Assembly (NCBI RefSeq): GCF_025823185.1 | Contig: NZ_JACKVK010000011.1 | Coordinates: 620,615 to 684,614, forward strand | Length of the DNA stretch: 64,000 nucleotides | Origin: Mycobacterium yunnanensis | GTDB lineage: Bacteria; Actinomycetota; Actinomycetes; Mycobacteriales; Mycobacteriaceae | Direction of reading: 5' to 3' | Shown: positions 33,542 to 43,055 of the stretch, piece after piece | Layout of the letters: each line of letters begins with the position of its first letter | Numbering within the stretch: position 1 is the first letter of the stretch | The notes under the pieces: generated by a model | Told to the model about the DNA's origin: nothing | Database searches by the model: none | What the model saw: only the letters and a program-made list of their open reading frames with translations | Made by a program: the position numbers and the translations under genes

Positions 33542-36500
33542 CTAGCCGAACAGTTCGCGAACGTCGGAATCGGTGATGGCAGAACCGAAGACGTCACCCT
33601 CGTCGACGACGGCGGCGAACAGTTCACGCTTGCGCTCCTGCAGCGTGACGACCTTCTCCTCGATGGTGCCCTCGGAGACCAGGCGGTAGACCGTGACCGG
33701 ACGGGTCTGACCGATCCGATGCGTCCGGTCGACCGCCTGGGCCTCCGCGGCCGGGTTCCACCATGGGTCGCAGATGAAGCAGTAGTCGGCCTCGGTCAGG
33801 TTGAGCCCGAAACCGCCGGCCTTCAGGCTGATCAGGAACACCGGGGTGGCACCCGACCTGAAGTCGGCGATCGCGGCGTCGCGCTGCTGGGAGCTCGACG
33901 ACCCGTCGAGGTAGGCATAGCGCACCCCGACCGCGTCGAGGTGGTTGCGCAGGATGGCCAGGAAGCCGGTGAACTGGCTGAACACCAGCGCGCTGTGCCC
34001 TTCGGCGACGAGCTCGGGCAACTGCTCGACCAGGAAGTCGACCTTGGCCGCGGCGACGTCCATCTTCGACTCGTCGACCAGTCCCACGTGCAGGCTGAGC
34101 TGTCGCAGCAGGGTGAGCGACCGGAAGATCTGAAACCGGTTCTTCTCCCAATCCCCCAGCAGGCCAAGCACCTTCTGGCGTTCGCGAGCCATGTGCGTGT
34201 CGTAGATGCGCCGGTGCTTCGGGCCGAGGTCGAGCGCCAGCAGCTGTTCCTGCTTCGGGGGCAGCTCACCGGCGACCTGGCCCTTGGTGCGCCGCAGCAT
34301 CACCGGCTTGATGCGCCGGCGCAGCACGGCCAGCCGCTCGGGGTCAGTGCCGGATTCGATGGGCTTGCGGAAGTGCTGGGTGAACACCGCCGGGGACGGG
34401 AACAGGCCGGGCGCGGTGATCGAGAGCAGCGACCACAGCTCCATCAGGTTGTTCTCCATCGGAGTGCCGGTGATGGCGAGCTTGAACGGCGCGTCGAGCC
34501 GGCGCACGCACTGATGGGTCTTGCTGTTGTGGTTCTTGACGAACTGCGCCTCGTCGAGAATGACTCCCGCCCAGTCCATGTCGGCGTACGCCTGAAAGTC
34601 GATGCGCAGGATGGCGTAGGAGGTAACGACCACGTCGACCCCGGCCGCCCGCTCCGCCAGCGACGTGCCGGACCTGGCCTCGGTGCTGGTGACCGCCAGG
34701 GCCGTCAGTCCCGGGGTGAACCGTCCGCATTCGGCGACCCAGTTGGTGACGACGCTCGTCGGAGCCACCACCAGGAACCGTCGCGCTCCCCGTTCGGCGA
34801 CGCGAGCGATGAGCGCAAGGGTCTGCACGGTCTTGCCGAGTCCCATGTCGTCGGCCAGCACCCCGCCAAGCTGGTTGTCCCACAGGAACGACAGCCAGTC
34901 GAGGCCGTCGCGCTGGTAGTCACGCAACGTGGCCGCCAGCCCGGCGGGCACCTCGACCGGTGCCGGCGGCCGCGCCGCCGTCCTCGCCGCGAGGCTTCGA
35001 TGCCAGGCGGCCAACTGCTCGTCGACCACGCCGAGGGCCAGCAACTCCTCCCACAGAGTGACGTTGTGGGATCCGGCGTTCACCCGGACGCCGTCGATCT
35101 CACCGAGCGCACGCGCTTCGTCGAGCAGCTCGCGCAGCCGCAGGAGCTCCGGGCTGTCGAGCGGGAAGTACACCCCGTTGGGCAGCAGCATGTGCGTTGC
35201 GCCCGTGGCCAATTCGGCAATGACCGATGCGATGGGGACGTCTTGCCCGTCGATGGTCAGCGTGATGCCCAGATCGAACCAGTCGTTGCGCACCGGTTCG
35301 TCACCGTCGTTGCCGAACCGGAGCCGCGGCGCACCGTCGGCGGGCCGGAAGTCCGGGACGCCCTGGGCCACCTCGACGGTGAAGGACTCGCGGCAGTCCA
35401 AAGCCGGCAACAGTTCGCCGACCAGGACGGCCGCCTCGGCGAGGGTGAGGTCGACCCCCGACCGCAACGTCTGCGGCGACGCGGCCGCAGCGGCCGCGAC
35501 CGAACCCTCGGACCTGGCGATCGCAGTCATCTCCTCGACCAGTGCGACGGTGACGACCCTGTTGGTCAGCTGCCGAAGACGGTGCGCGGCTTGCTGCTTC
35601 CAGGTGCGAGAGGCCGCCGCGACCGCCCGCACGGCCGGCGCCACGACGTCCCACACGAGGGCTTCGGCGTCGGCGTCCCGGTACCCCGTGCGTGCCGCCA
35701 GCGAGTCCGGGTCGAACTCGTGGTGGCGATCGTTGACCAGGTACCGGGTGCTCCATGACGCTCGCACGCCGCCGGGGGTCGTGGTCAACGTCAACACGGC
35801 CGTCGGGCCGCTGATGGTCGGCGGGGTGAAGAGCCCGTCGGCCACGTCCACCGGCGCGGCGTCCACCAACCGCGGCAGCACGTCCATCGAGAACTCCGGC
35901 ACCATGTCGGCGGGGATCCGCACGACTTCGTTGCGCAACAACAGATCCAGTGCCGTTCGGGCCGGCACCGGATCGAACCGGCCCAGTCGCAGCACACCGT
36001 CGACGATCGTGTACATCCCGTGCGGCGTTGGCGATCCGATGAGCCCGACCGCGTCGGTCGGGCAGCGTTCCCCGTCGACCATCATGGTGACGGACATCGC
36101 CGCGCCGCCGGTGTCGTCGCCCGTGAAGTCGAGCCGCAGCGTCGCGCTCTTGACCAGGTCGACGCCCGTCAAGCCGCTGCTCCCGTGCGCGACGACGGCG
36201 ACCCCGGCGTCCAGCGCATCGGCCAACCGGGCCCAAAACCCCACGGGGACCCGAGAAACCGTCACCACGTCGTTGATCGGCACGATGCCGGAGCGCTGGG
36301 CGTCGCTGACCAGCGCGCGCAGGGCGTCGTATTGCGCGCGGTCGAATTCACCGGCGGCGGCGTGGTAGGACAGGCGTTGCCAGCTGACCCCGGCCCGAAT
36401 CCAGGTACCACGCTTGCCGAGGGTGACCGGGCGCAGCGCGATGTCGGCGCGCGGCCGGTACCGACTGGGCGGGGTCACGGAGAACTCCAGGCCCAGGGGT

Positions 36501-36892
36501 GCGGCGTTGGCCGCGCCCTGCGGCGTCAGTTCGTCGAGCATCTTGCTCAAGACGACTCGCCACCGGTCGGCGGCCTGCTCGGGCGAATGATGGTTGCTGG
36601 CAGCGGTCAGCAGCAGGGCGACGGCGTGTTTGCAGTAGACCCCCACCGGGCACGAGCACTCGGCCCAGACGAGTCGCAGGTCCTCACCGGAGCGCTGGAA
36701 TCCGGCGGCGACCCGATACCGGTGGCCGTCGGACCCCGAACACAGACCGGTGAGCTCGAGGTCCTCCTCGTCCCAGTCGGCCTCGCTGACCCGGCCGAGG
36801 TCGGCGTACCTGGTACCGCGACTGACCGTCGCCGAGCCAAACTCGGCGACCAGCTCGCCGATGTTCAGGACGAGGTCCGGGGGCGGCACCAT
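33542..36892 (-). CDS. SWIM-domain SNF2-family helicase
   Basis: A 1116-residue DNA-dependent ATPase. A SWIM zinc-binding motif (Cys79-x-Cys81-x5-Cys87-x-His89, ECSCPVGVYCKHA) is near the N-terminus. A large middle region (about 130-640) matches the SNF2-associated N-terminal domain of bacterial helicases. The motor has Walker A DDMGLGKTVQT near 680, a DEAQ box (ILDEAQFVKN) near 777, TGTPMENNLMELWS, and a C-terminal lobe ending DRTHRIGQTRPVTVYRL. It resembles M. tuberculosis HelZ, which from memory is at another place, so it is relocated or inserted. It ends a same-strand run with the hydrolase-like, lipoprotein and cobQ genes. Confidence 0.9.
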   Translation of the reverse strand: MVPPPDLVLNIGELVAEFGSATVSRGTRYADLGRVSEADWDEEDLELTGLCSGSDGHRYRVAAGFQRSGEDLRLVWAECSCPVGVYCKHAVALLLTAASNHHSPEQAADRWRVVLSKMLDELTPQGAANAAPLGLEFSVTPPSRYRPRADIALRPVTLGKRGTWIRAGVSWQRLSYHAAAGEFDRAQYDALRALVSDAQRSGIVPINDVVTVSRVPVGFWARLADALDAGVAVVAHGSSGLTGVDLVKSATLRLDFTGDDTGGAAMSVTMMVDGERCPTDAVGLIGSPTPHGMYTIVDGVLRLGRFDPVPARTALDLLLRNEVVRIPADMVPEFSMDVLPRLVDAAPVDVADGLFTPPTISGPTAVLTLTTTPGGVRASWSTRYLVNDRHHEFDPDSLAARTGYRDADAEALVWDVVAPAVRAVAAASRTWKQQAAHRLRQLTNRVVTVALVEEMTAIARSEGSVAAAAAASPQTLRSGVDLTLAEAAVLVGELLPALDCRESFTVEVAQGVPDFRPADGAPRLRFGNDGDEPVRNDWFDLGITLTIDGQDVPIASVIAELATGATHMLLPNGVYFPLDSPELLRLRELLDEARALGEIDGVRVNAGSHNVTLWEELLALGVVDEQLAAWHRSLAARTAARPPAPVEVPAGLAATLRDYQRDGLDWLSFLWDNQLGGVLADDMGLGKTVQTLALIARVAERGARRFLVVAPTSVVTNWVAECGRFTPGLTALAVTSTEARSGTSLAERAAGVDVVVTSYAILRIDFQAYADMDWAGVILDEAQFVKNHNSKTHQCVRRLDAPFKLAITGTPMENNLMELWSLLSITAPGLFPSPAVFTQHFRKPIESGTDPERLAVLRRRIKPVMLRRTKGQVAGELPPKQEQLLALDLGPKHRRIYDTHMARERQKVLGLLGDWEKNRFQIFRSLTLLRQLSLHVGLVDESKMDVAAAKVDFLVEQLPELVAEGHSALVFSQFTGFLAILRNHLDAVGVRYAYLDGSSSSQQRDAAIADFRSGATPVFLISLKAGGFGLNLTEADYCFICDPWWNPAAEAQAVDRTHRIGQTRPVTVYRLVSEGTIEEKVVTLQERKRELFAAVVDEGDVFGSAITDSDVRELFG

Positions 36893-36937
36893 GGACCGAG
36901 GATAGAGAAGATCGCCGACAGGAGGTCGAGGACGACG

Positions 36938-37501
36938 TCACCAGGTGCTGGTGCGCAGCACGATCTCGGCGGCCAGCTGCGCCGTGGACTCCTGGGCGTT
37001 GCGGCGGCCGAGCAACTCCACGATGCGGTAGTCCCCGTAGACGTAGCGCTGGCTGGCCTTGGCCACGTTGCGTGCCGCGGGGGAACTGACCAGTGCGGTG
37101 GTGTTCACCTCGACCGGTGGGCAGCGCTCGTCGCGGACCTCTCCTGCCTGGTCGGGCACGCGGGGGTGGCCACGGTCGACGACGACCAGCCCGGTGAAGC
37201 GGTCCAGCCGGGTGGCGGCCAGCTCCCAGGCGAGTTCGCCCCCGACGCGGTCACCGACCAGCAGCGCCCACCGCACGCCGACGGAGTCGAGGATTCCCAC
37301 CACGGCCTTGGCGCTCAACCGCGGGTCGGGCGCGATGACCACGGTCCGGAGGGACGCCGTGTGCAGGCGCTGACAGATCGCGTCGTAGGCCGCCGGGCCT
37401 TGATGGGCGGCTCCCAGCAAGACGACGACCGAGCCCTTGTCCGGGCCTGACACGTCGACCGTTGCCGGGAACCCGTCGACGGTGCGCACGGTCGATGGCA
37501 T
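36938..37501 (-). CDS. Alpha/beta-hydrolase-fold protein without nucleophile serine
   Basis: The 187 residues follow the alpha/beta hydrolase plan: VVVLLGAAHQGPAAYDAICQRL (strand 3 and oxyanion region), then LRTVVIAPDPR, then an elbow at 80-88 reading LLVGDRVGGEL. The nucleophile position of GxSxG is Arg85 (GDRVG), so classical hydrolase chemistry is not expected. No candidate catalytic His motif stands out. It may be a binding or regulatory pseudoenzyme. It lies 9 bases after the lipoprotein gene and 45 bases before the helicase gene on the same strand. Confidence 0.72.
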   Translation of the reverse strand: MPSTVRTVDGFPATVDVSGPDKGSVVVLLGAAHQGPAAYDAICQRLHTASLRTVVIAPDPRLSAKAVVGILDSVGVRWALLVGDRVGGELAWELAATRLDRFTGLVVVDRGHPRVPDQAGEVRDERCPPVEVNTTALVSSPAARNVAKASQRYVYGDYRIVELLGRRNAQESTAQLAAEIVLRTSTW

Positions 37502-37510
37502 TGCGCCACG

Positions 37511-38167
37511 CTACCCGAGCCGTTGGGCCTGCCGGGCCGTGATCTCCAAGAACGTTTGCGGCAGCGACGCTTTGACGGCGATGGCGGGGTTGGGCGTGGG
37601 GAACGCGATGCCGAACATGCCCGAGTCGCCCACGTTCTCGAACGTGAAGTACACGCTGCTCTCGGTTCCCCTCAGCTGCATGGTCTGCCGGTAGGTCAAG
37701 GCCTGGGGCCGTTGTGAGCTCATCTTGGTGGTCGTCATCTGGATGGGTTGGGACTCCGCGTCGAAGAACGTCGTGTACGCCTCGCATCGCGTGGCGGTGG
37801 CGTCGAGCCGGTTCAGGTCCAAGGTGTCCGCCAGCACCGTCATGACCACCCGCGCGCCGTCGTAGGTGACGGCGTACTTGACCGAACTGCCCGGTCCGCG
37901 GTCGACGGACGCCGCGATGTCGCGGGTCAACCCGTCGGTGCAGCCGGCGGGTTCCGATGCCATCGGCGGCGGGCGGTTAGTCCCGTCGGGCTGACCGGGT
38001 TGCTCCGCGATGCGGTCGAACTCGACCCCTGGCGGGAAGTCCTCGGCGCTGAGTGCGGCCGCGTTCAGACGTGCACCGGGCCAGGTGGGCGTGCCCTTCA
38101 CCGCACAACTGGTCAGGAACACGGCCACACCCGCCGCGAGGACGACGAGCTTCGACGTCGCTGCCAT
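37511..38167 (-). CDS. Secreted lipoprotein of unknown function
   Basis: The 218-residue precursor has a signal peptide with lipobox FLTSC (Cys21). The mature part has a Pro-rich early segment (EQPGQPDGTNRPPPMA), a short helix region around CTDGLTRDI and ends with beta-rich sequence; Cys55 to Cys128-type pairs could form a disulfide in the exported form. The pattern resembles mycobacterial extracellular sensor-like lipoproteins, but I do not recognise a named family with certainty. It sits 13 bases after cobQ. Confidence 0.75.
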   Translation of the reverse strand: MAATSKLVVLAAGVAVFLTSCAVKGTPTWPGARLNAAALSAEDFPPGVEFDRIAEQPGQPDGTNRPPPMASEPAGCTDGLTRDIAASVDRGPGSSVKYAVTYDGARVVMTVLADTLDLNRLDATATRCEAYTTFFDAESQPIQMTTTKMSSQRPQALTYRQTMQLRGTESSVYFTFENVGDSGMFGIAFPTPNPAIAVKASLPQTFLEITARQAQRLG

Positions 38168-38180
38168 GTTCCAAGGCTAC

Positions 38181-39671
38181 TCAGACACCGTCGAGCCGGG
38201 AGCTGATCACGGGGCGCGCCGGCGCTCCCCCGTCGACCAGGTCCAGCAGGGCATCCACGTCGAGGTGCTCGACCAGCAGGTCGGCCATCGCGTCGAGCTG
38301 TGCGTCGCGCCGGCCCGCGACGTCGACGTCGTCGGCGACGACGAATCCGTGCCGACCGGCCGCGGCGGCCGCGTCGACGAGCCACTGCCGCCGCACCTCG
38401 TCGTTGTCGAACAGTCCGTGCCAGTGGGTGCCGTACACCGCGCCGCGGCGGAGGCCGATGCCCAACCAGGACTCCTCGGCCGAGCGGGTCACCTGACCGT
38501 GGTGGATCTCGTATCCCCGCAACGGCGTCGTCCAGTGCCGCAGGGTCTTCTCCGCGGCGAAGACGACGTCGGCGTCGAGCAGACCGAGCCCCTCGACGCG
38601 TCCGCGGCCCGACTCGACCGGGTCGTCGACGCTGCCGCACAGCATCTGGAAGCCCCCGCAGACGCCCACCACGGCGCGGCCGGCCGCCGCGTGGGCGAGC
38701 ACGCCGTCGGCGAGCCCGCGGTCCCGCAGCCACGCCAGATCGGCGACAGTGGCCTTGCTGCCCGGCAGCACCACGACGTCGGCGTCGGCGAGGTCGGCGA
38801 CGTCGGTGACCCACCGGACCACCACGCCGGGTTCGCACGCCAGCGCCTCGACGTCGGTGGAGTTGGAGATGCGAGGCAGCCGAACGGCGGCCACCCGCAA
38901 CGTGTCGGTGCCGCGCGCCTGCTCGGGGATGCCCACGATCCGGTGGGCCTGCACCGACAGGGAGTCCTCGGCGTCGAGCCAGAGGCCGTCGTCGTAGGGC
39001 ACGACGCCGTAGGTGGGCCGTCCGGACAGCCGCTCGAGCTGGTCCAGGCCAGGGGTCAGAAGGGTGGGATCACCGCGAAACTTGTTCACCACGAACCCCG
39101 CGACGAGCCGCTGGTCGTCGGGTTCGAGGACCGCCACGGTGCCGAAGAAGTGCGCCAGCACTCCGCCGCGGTCGATGTCTCCGACCACGATGACCGGAAG
39201 ATTCGCCGCTCGCGCCAGGCCCATGTTGGCCAGATCGGTTGCGCGCAGGTTGATCTCGGCTGGCGACCCGGCGCCTTCGCAGATGACGACGTCGAATTCG
39301 TCGCGTAGCGAGGCAAGTTCGTCGGCGACCACCCGGGCGAGCATGTCGCGGTGGCGGAAATAGTCCCCGGCGGCGACCGTGCCCTCCACCCGTCCCTTGA
39401 CCACCAGCTGCGAGGTCCGGTCCCCGCCGGGCTTGAGCAGGACGGGGTTGAATCGCACGCTGGGTTCCAGGCCCGCGGCCCGCGCCTGCATCGCCTGGGC
39501 GCGGCCGATCTCACCGCCTTCGACCGTCACGGCCGAATTGTTGGACATGTTCTGGGCCTTGAAGGGCGCCACGCGAATGCCCTTGCGCGCCAACAACCGA
39601 CACAGTCCTGCGACGATCGTCGACTTGCCGGCGTCGGAGGTGGTGCCCGCGACCAGCAGCGCGCCGCTCAC
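38181..39671 (-). CDS. cobQ: Cobyric acid synthase
   Basis: Amidates carboxyls b, d, e and g of adenosylcobyrinate diamide. The 496 residues hold the CobQ ATPase half with P-loop GTTSDAGKST (about 9-18) and NMSNNSAV, and a class I amidotransferase half with Cys in VGVCGGFQML and GYEIHHG. GTG 39671 overlaps the mapB stop (GTGA). In M. tuberculosis cobQ1 is elsewhere, so here corrin genes occupy two separate places in the window (13.9-19.1 kb and here). Confidence 0.95.
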   Translation of the reverse strand: MSGALLVAGTTSDAGKSTIVAGLCRLLARKGIRVAPFKAQNMSNNSAVTVEGGEIGRAQAMQARAAGLEPSVRFNPVLLKPGGDRTSQLVVKGRVEGTVAAGDYFRHRDMLARVVADELASLRDEFDVVICEGAGSPAEINLRATDLANMGLARAANLPVIVVGDIDRGGVLAHFFGTVAVLEPDDQRLVAGFVVNKFRGDPTLLTPGLDQLERLSGRPTYGVVPYDDGLWLDAEDSLSVQAHRIVGIPEQARGTDTLRVAAVRLPRISNSTDVEALACEPGVVVRWVTDVADLADADVVVLPGSKATVADLAWLRDRGLADGVLAHAAAGRAVVGVCGGFQMLCGSVDDPVESGRGRVEGLGLLDADVVFAAEKTLRHWTTPLRGYEIHHGQVTRSAEESWLGIGLRRGAVYGTHWHGLFDNDEVRRQWLVDAAAAAGRHGFVVADDVDVAGRRDAQLDAMADLLVEHLDVDALLDLVDGGAPARPVISSRLDGV

Positions 39672-40528
39672 TCCGGAAGCGTCAGGATCTCGGCCCCGTC
39701 CTCGGTGACCACCAGGGTGTGCTCGAATTGGGCGGTCCACTTCTTGTCCACCGTGGCCACCGTCCAGCCGTCGTCCCAGATCTCGTAGTCCAGCGCGCCG
39801 AGGTTGATCATCGGCTCGATGGTGAATGTCATGCCGGGTTCGAGGACCGTGTCGACCGCCGGCTGGTCGTAGTGCAACACCACCAGTCCGTTGTGGAACG
39901 TCTCCCCGATGCCGTGGCCGGTGAAATCGCGAACGACGTTGTAGCCGAAGCGGTGTGCGTAGGCCTCGATGACGCGTCCGACGACCGAGAGCTGACGGCC
40001 GGGCTTGACGGCCTTGATGGCGCGCATGGTGGCTTCGCGGGTTCGCTCGACGAGCAGGCGGTGTTCCTCGGACACGTCACCGGCGAGGAACGTGGCGTTG
40101 GTGTCGCCGTGCACGCCGTCGACGTACGCGGTCACGTCGATGTTGACGATGTCGCCGTCCTGGACGACCGTGGAGTCGGGGATGCCGTGGCAGATCACCT
40201 CGTTGAGCGACGTGCAGCATGACTTGGGAAAGCCCTTGTAGCCCAGCGTCGACGGGTAGGCCCCGTGGTCGACCATGTACTGGTGGGCGATGCGGTCCAG
40301 CTCGTCGGTGGTGACGCCGGGTGCGACCGCACGGCCGGCCTCGGCGAGCGCGTCGGCTGCGATGCGTCCGGCCACCCGCATCTTCTCGATCACCTCGGGT
40401 GTCTGCACCCACGGCTCGGAGCCCTCGCGCACCTCGGACTTCCAGGCGTACTCGGGACGCGGGATCGACTTGGGCACGGGCAGCGTCGGGGACAACTCGC
40501 CGGGGTGGAGGGCGGTGCGAACGGACAT
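39668..40528 (-). CDS. mapB: Methionine aminopeptidase type I
   Basis: Removes the initiator Met from nascent proteins. The 286 residues have an N-terminal extension with a Pro-rich segment (PTLPVPKSIPRPEY), typical of actinobacterial MapB, and all five metal ligands: two Asp in NIDVTAYVDGVHGDTNATF, His in TGHGIG, Glu in FTIEPM and Glu in AQFEHTLVV. ATG 40528 is the start. It is followed by cobQ with a 4-base overlap. Confidence 0.96.
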   Translation of the reverse strand: MSVRTALHPGELSPTLPVPKSIPRPEYAWKSEVREGSEPWVQTPEVIEKMRVAGRIAADALAEAGRAVAPGVTTDELDRIAHQYMVDHGAYPSTLGYKGFPKSCCTSLNEVICHGIPDSTVVQDGDIVNIDVTAYVDGVHGDTNATFLAGDVSEEHRLLVERTREATMRAIKAVKPGRQLSVVGRVIEAYAHRFGYNVVRDFTGHGIGETFHNGLVVLHYDQPAVDTVLEPGMTFTIEPMINLGALDYEIWDDGWTVATVDKKWTAQFEHTLVVTEDGAEILTLPE

Positions 40529-40541
40529 CCTCCCAGGGTAA

Positions 40542-41129
40542 CTAACCCCTGCCGAACAGCGACTTTCGCGGTCCGCGGATGTCGACGGACCCGCACACGC
40601 TGCGGCCGGTGAGGATGACGTGCGGGGACCCCTCCGCGGGCGCGTCCTTGCGGTGGTCGCGGGCGCTGCCGACGAGCACCTCGACGTCGTCGATCGACGC
40701 ACTCGCCCCGTCGGGCAGCCGAATCTCCACCGACCCGAACTTCATGTCCAGCTCGATGACGACGATGGGCCCGGCGAACCGCGCCTTGGTGAGGTCGAGG
40801 TCGACCGAACCCATGCGTCGCACCAGGGAGAGCCTGGTGGGCACGATCCACTCGCCCTGGCGTTTGAGCGACCCGAGTACGCCCCGCAGTTCGACGCGGT
40901 CGGTGGCGGTCGTGACGATGGCACCCGGGCCAGGCAGGTCTTCGACGAGCGCGCCGAGCTCGGAGTGCAGGCGGGCCTGCGACACCGCGGCCGACCGTTC
41001 TTCGAACTCGCCGATGTCGATGAGCCCGAGCGCCACCGCATTGTGCAGGCGCCGCAGGGTGCCGTTGCGGTCTGCGTCCGAGATGCGAAGACCGCCGAAG
41101 CCCTCGGCACCCGTGTCGGAGTTGCTCAT
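40542..41129 (-). CDS. DUF1707 (SHOCT-like) protein
   Basis: The 195 residues start with a DUF1707 module, LRISDADRNGTLRRLHNAVALGLIDIGEFEERS (about 14-47), common at the N-terminus of actinobacterial proteins, and continue with a beta-rich C-terminal domain (DUF2154-like pattern GSVDLDLTKARF, FGSVEIRLPDG). No membrane segment. The same gene lies beside mapB in M. tuberculosis (Rv2862c). Function unknown. The ATG at 41129 is used; the upstream extension has no support. Confidence 0.82.
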   Translation of the reverse strand: MSNSDTGAEGFGGLRISDADRNGTLRRLHNAVALGLIDIGEFEERSAAVSQARLHSELGALVEDLPGPGAIVTTATDRVELRGVLGSLKRQGEWIVPTRLSLVRRMGSVDLDLTKARFAGPIVVIELDMKFGSVEIRLPDGASASIDDVEVLVGSARDHRKDAPAEGSPHVILTGRSVCGSVDIRGPRKSLFGRG

Positions 41130-41146
41130 CGTGAGGACCAGGCTAC

Positions 41147-42970
41147 TCAGACCAGGTAATCGGGGGGCAGCCCGCCGAGCATGTCCTTGCACATCCGCAC
41201 CGCGTACTCGGAGCTGCCGCCGCCGACGATGAGCGCGGCGAACGCCAGATCGCCGCGGTACCCGGCGAACCAGGCGTGCGAGCCGCCGTCGAACTCGGCC
41301 TCACCGGTCTTGCCGCGGACGTCCCCGCTGCCGTTCAGTTCCTTGGCCGTGCCGTTGGTCACCACCAACTGCATCATCGGCCGCAATCCGTCGACCATCT
41401 TGGGGGTGATGGTGGGCGTGTCACCCGACACCTCGGTGTGCCTGCCCTCGATCAGGGTCGGCACGGGCGTCTTGCCTGCGGCGACGGTGGCCGCGGCCAG
41501 CGCCATGCCGAAGGGGCTGACGAGGACCTTGCCCTGACCGAACCCGTCCTCCGTGCGCTCGGTCAGGTTGACCGTCGGGGGGACCGTTCCGGTGACGGTG
41601 CTGATGCCGTCGACGACGAAGTCGGTGCCGATGCCGTACTGCGCGGCGGCGGTCGTCAGGCCGCGCGGTGGCATCTTGCTGGCCAGTTCGGCGAAGGTGG
41701 TGTTGCAGGAGTTGGCGAACGCCCGCGACATCGGCACGGTGCCGAGGTCGAAGCCGCCGTAGTTGGGGATGGTCCGCTGCCCGATGTCGATGTGGCCGGG
41801 GCAGCCCAAAAGCGTGTTGGGCGTTGCCATGTCGCGGTCGATCGCGGCGCCCGCGGTGATGATCTTGAACGTCGACCCCGGCGGGTAGAGGCCAGTGGTC
41901 GCCGCGGGTCCGTCGGCATCCGCGGCGGCATTCTGGGCCACGGCGAGAATCTCGCCGGTCGACGGCTTGATGGCCACGATCATCGCCTTGCGGCCGACCA
42001 TGTCGACGGCGTCCTGGGCGGCGTTCTGCACCGACCGGTCGAGGCTGATGGTCACCGAAGGTGCTGGGGCGCCGGGAGTTTCGCTGAGCACCTCGACGTC
42101 GGCGCCGTTCTGGTTGACGCTGACCACGCGCCAGCCGGCCTGGCCGTCGAGCTCGTCGGACACCGACTTCTTGACCTGGTTGACGATGTCGGGCGCGAAG
42201 CGGTCGTCGACCGCGAGCAATTCGGCGTGCGGGGTGATGACGACGCCCGGCAGATTCCCGATGGCAGGCGCCACCGCGTCACGGTCGGCTTGACGCAGCG
42301 TGATGAGGTTCAGCGGGGTGGCCGACGAGCTCGCCGTCTCGGCGAGGCGCTGAGCGTCCATCGTGGGGTCGAAGCGGCGCAGCGTGTCGGCGACGATCTG
42401 GGCCGTGGGCATGAGGTCGCCGCCCGCGGCCTTGGCGTCGAGCGCGTAGTTGTACAGGAATCCGGGCCGCAACACGTCACTGCCGCCACGTTCGTTCACC
42501 GACGCGCGCGGCGGGGCGTCCGCCCGCAGCGCCAGCGTTTGGTTCTCGCCGAGATTGGGGTGCAAACCCGTTGCGCTCCAACGCACTTCCCAGCGACCCT
42601 CGTCGCGGACCATGTTCAGCTGACCATCGTAGGTCCAGGTGCGCTTCTTCGGCAGGTGCCAGGTGTATCGGTAGGTCACGCTGCCGGTGTCCTCGGCGTA
42701 CTTCGAGCCGAGGATCTGCGCGTCGAGCTTGGTCGCCTGCAGGCCGGCCCACGCCGCGTTGAGGGCGGCGCGCGCCTGGGCGGGATGGTCGCTGAAGTCG
42801 GCGGCAGCCCCGGTGTCGCCCTTGGCGAGCGCGGTGAAGAACGCCGTCGCCACCGGTTCGGGCCCGTTGGGTCGTGGGGTGCAGGCGCTGAGCCCACCGG
42901 CGGCCGCCACCAGGGCGAGCACCGTGAGAAGCCCGGCGACGCGTGATGCGGATGAGGTTCGTGTTGCCAT
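41147..42970 (-). CDS. Penicillin-binding lipoprotein (class B-like transpeptidase)
   Basis: A lipid-anchored peptidoglycan transpeptidase, 607 residues. The signal peptide ends with lipobox LSAC (Cys30). An NTF2-like MecA_N domain (about 36-150) is followed by the PBP dimer domain and the transpeptidase domain with SxxK in PPGSTFKIIT, SCN in ANSCNTTFAEL and KTGEAE. It matches the M. tuberculosis protein Rv2864c in layout and place. Domain arrangement like PBP2a types suggests low beta-lactam affinity, which is an inference. Confidence 0.93.
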   Translation of the reverse strand: MATRTSSASRVAGLLTVLALVAAAGGLSACTPRPNGPEPVATAFFTALAKGDTGAAADFSDHPAQARAALNAAWAGLQATKLDAQILGSKYAEDTGSVTYRYTWHLPKKRTWTYDGQLNMVRDEGRWEVRWSATGLHPNLGENQTLALRADAPPRASVNERGGSDVLRPGFLYNYALDAKAAGGDLMPTAQIVADTLRRFDPTMDAQRLAETASSSATPLNLITLRQADRDAVAPAIGNLPGVVITPHAELLAVDDRFAPDIVNQVKKSVSDELDGQAGWRVVSVNQNGADVEVLSETPGAPAPSVTISLDRSVQNAAQDAVDMVGRKAMIVAIKPSTGEILAVAQNAAADADGPAATTGLYPPGSTFKIITAGAAIDRDMATPNTLLGCPGHIDIGQRTIPNYGGFDLGTVPMSRAFANSCNTTFAELASKMPPRGLTTAAAQYGIGTDFVVDGISTVTGTVPPTVNLTERTEDGFGQGKVLVSPFGMALAAATVAAGKTPVPTLIEGRHTEVSGDTPTITPKMVDGLRPMMQLVVTNGTAKELNGSGDVRGKTGEAEFDGGSHAWFAGYRGDLAFAALIVGGGSSEYAVRMCKDMLGGLPPDYLV

Positions 42971-43055
42971 TGTGGCTGATGTTAGAAGCCGCGAGCGCTC
43001 AAGCCTTGGAGGCGCACCGAGACGCAATCGTGATTGGCCGGGAACGGGCCCGTGA

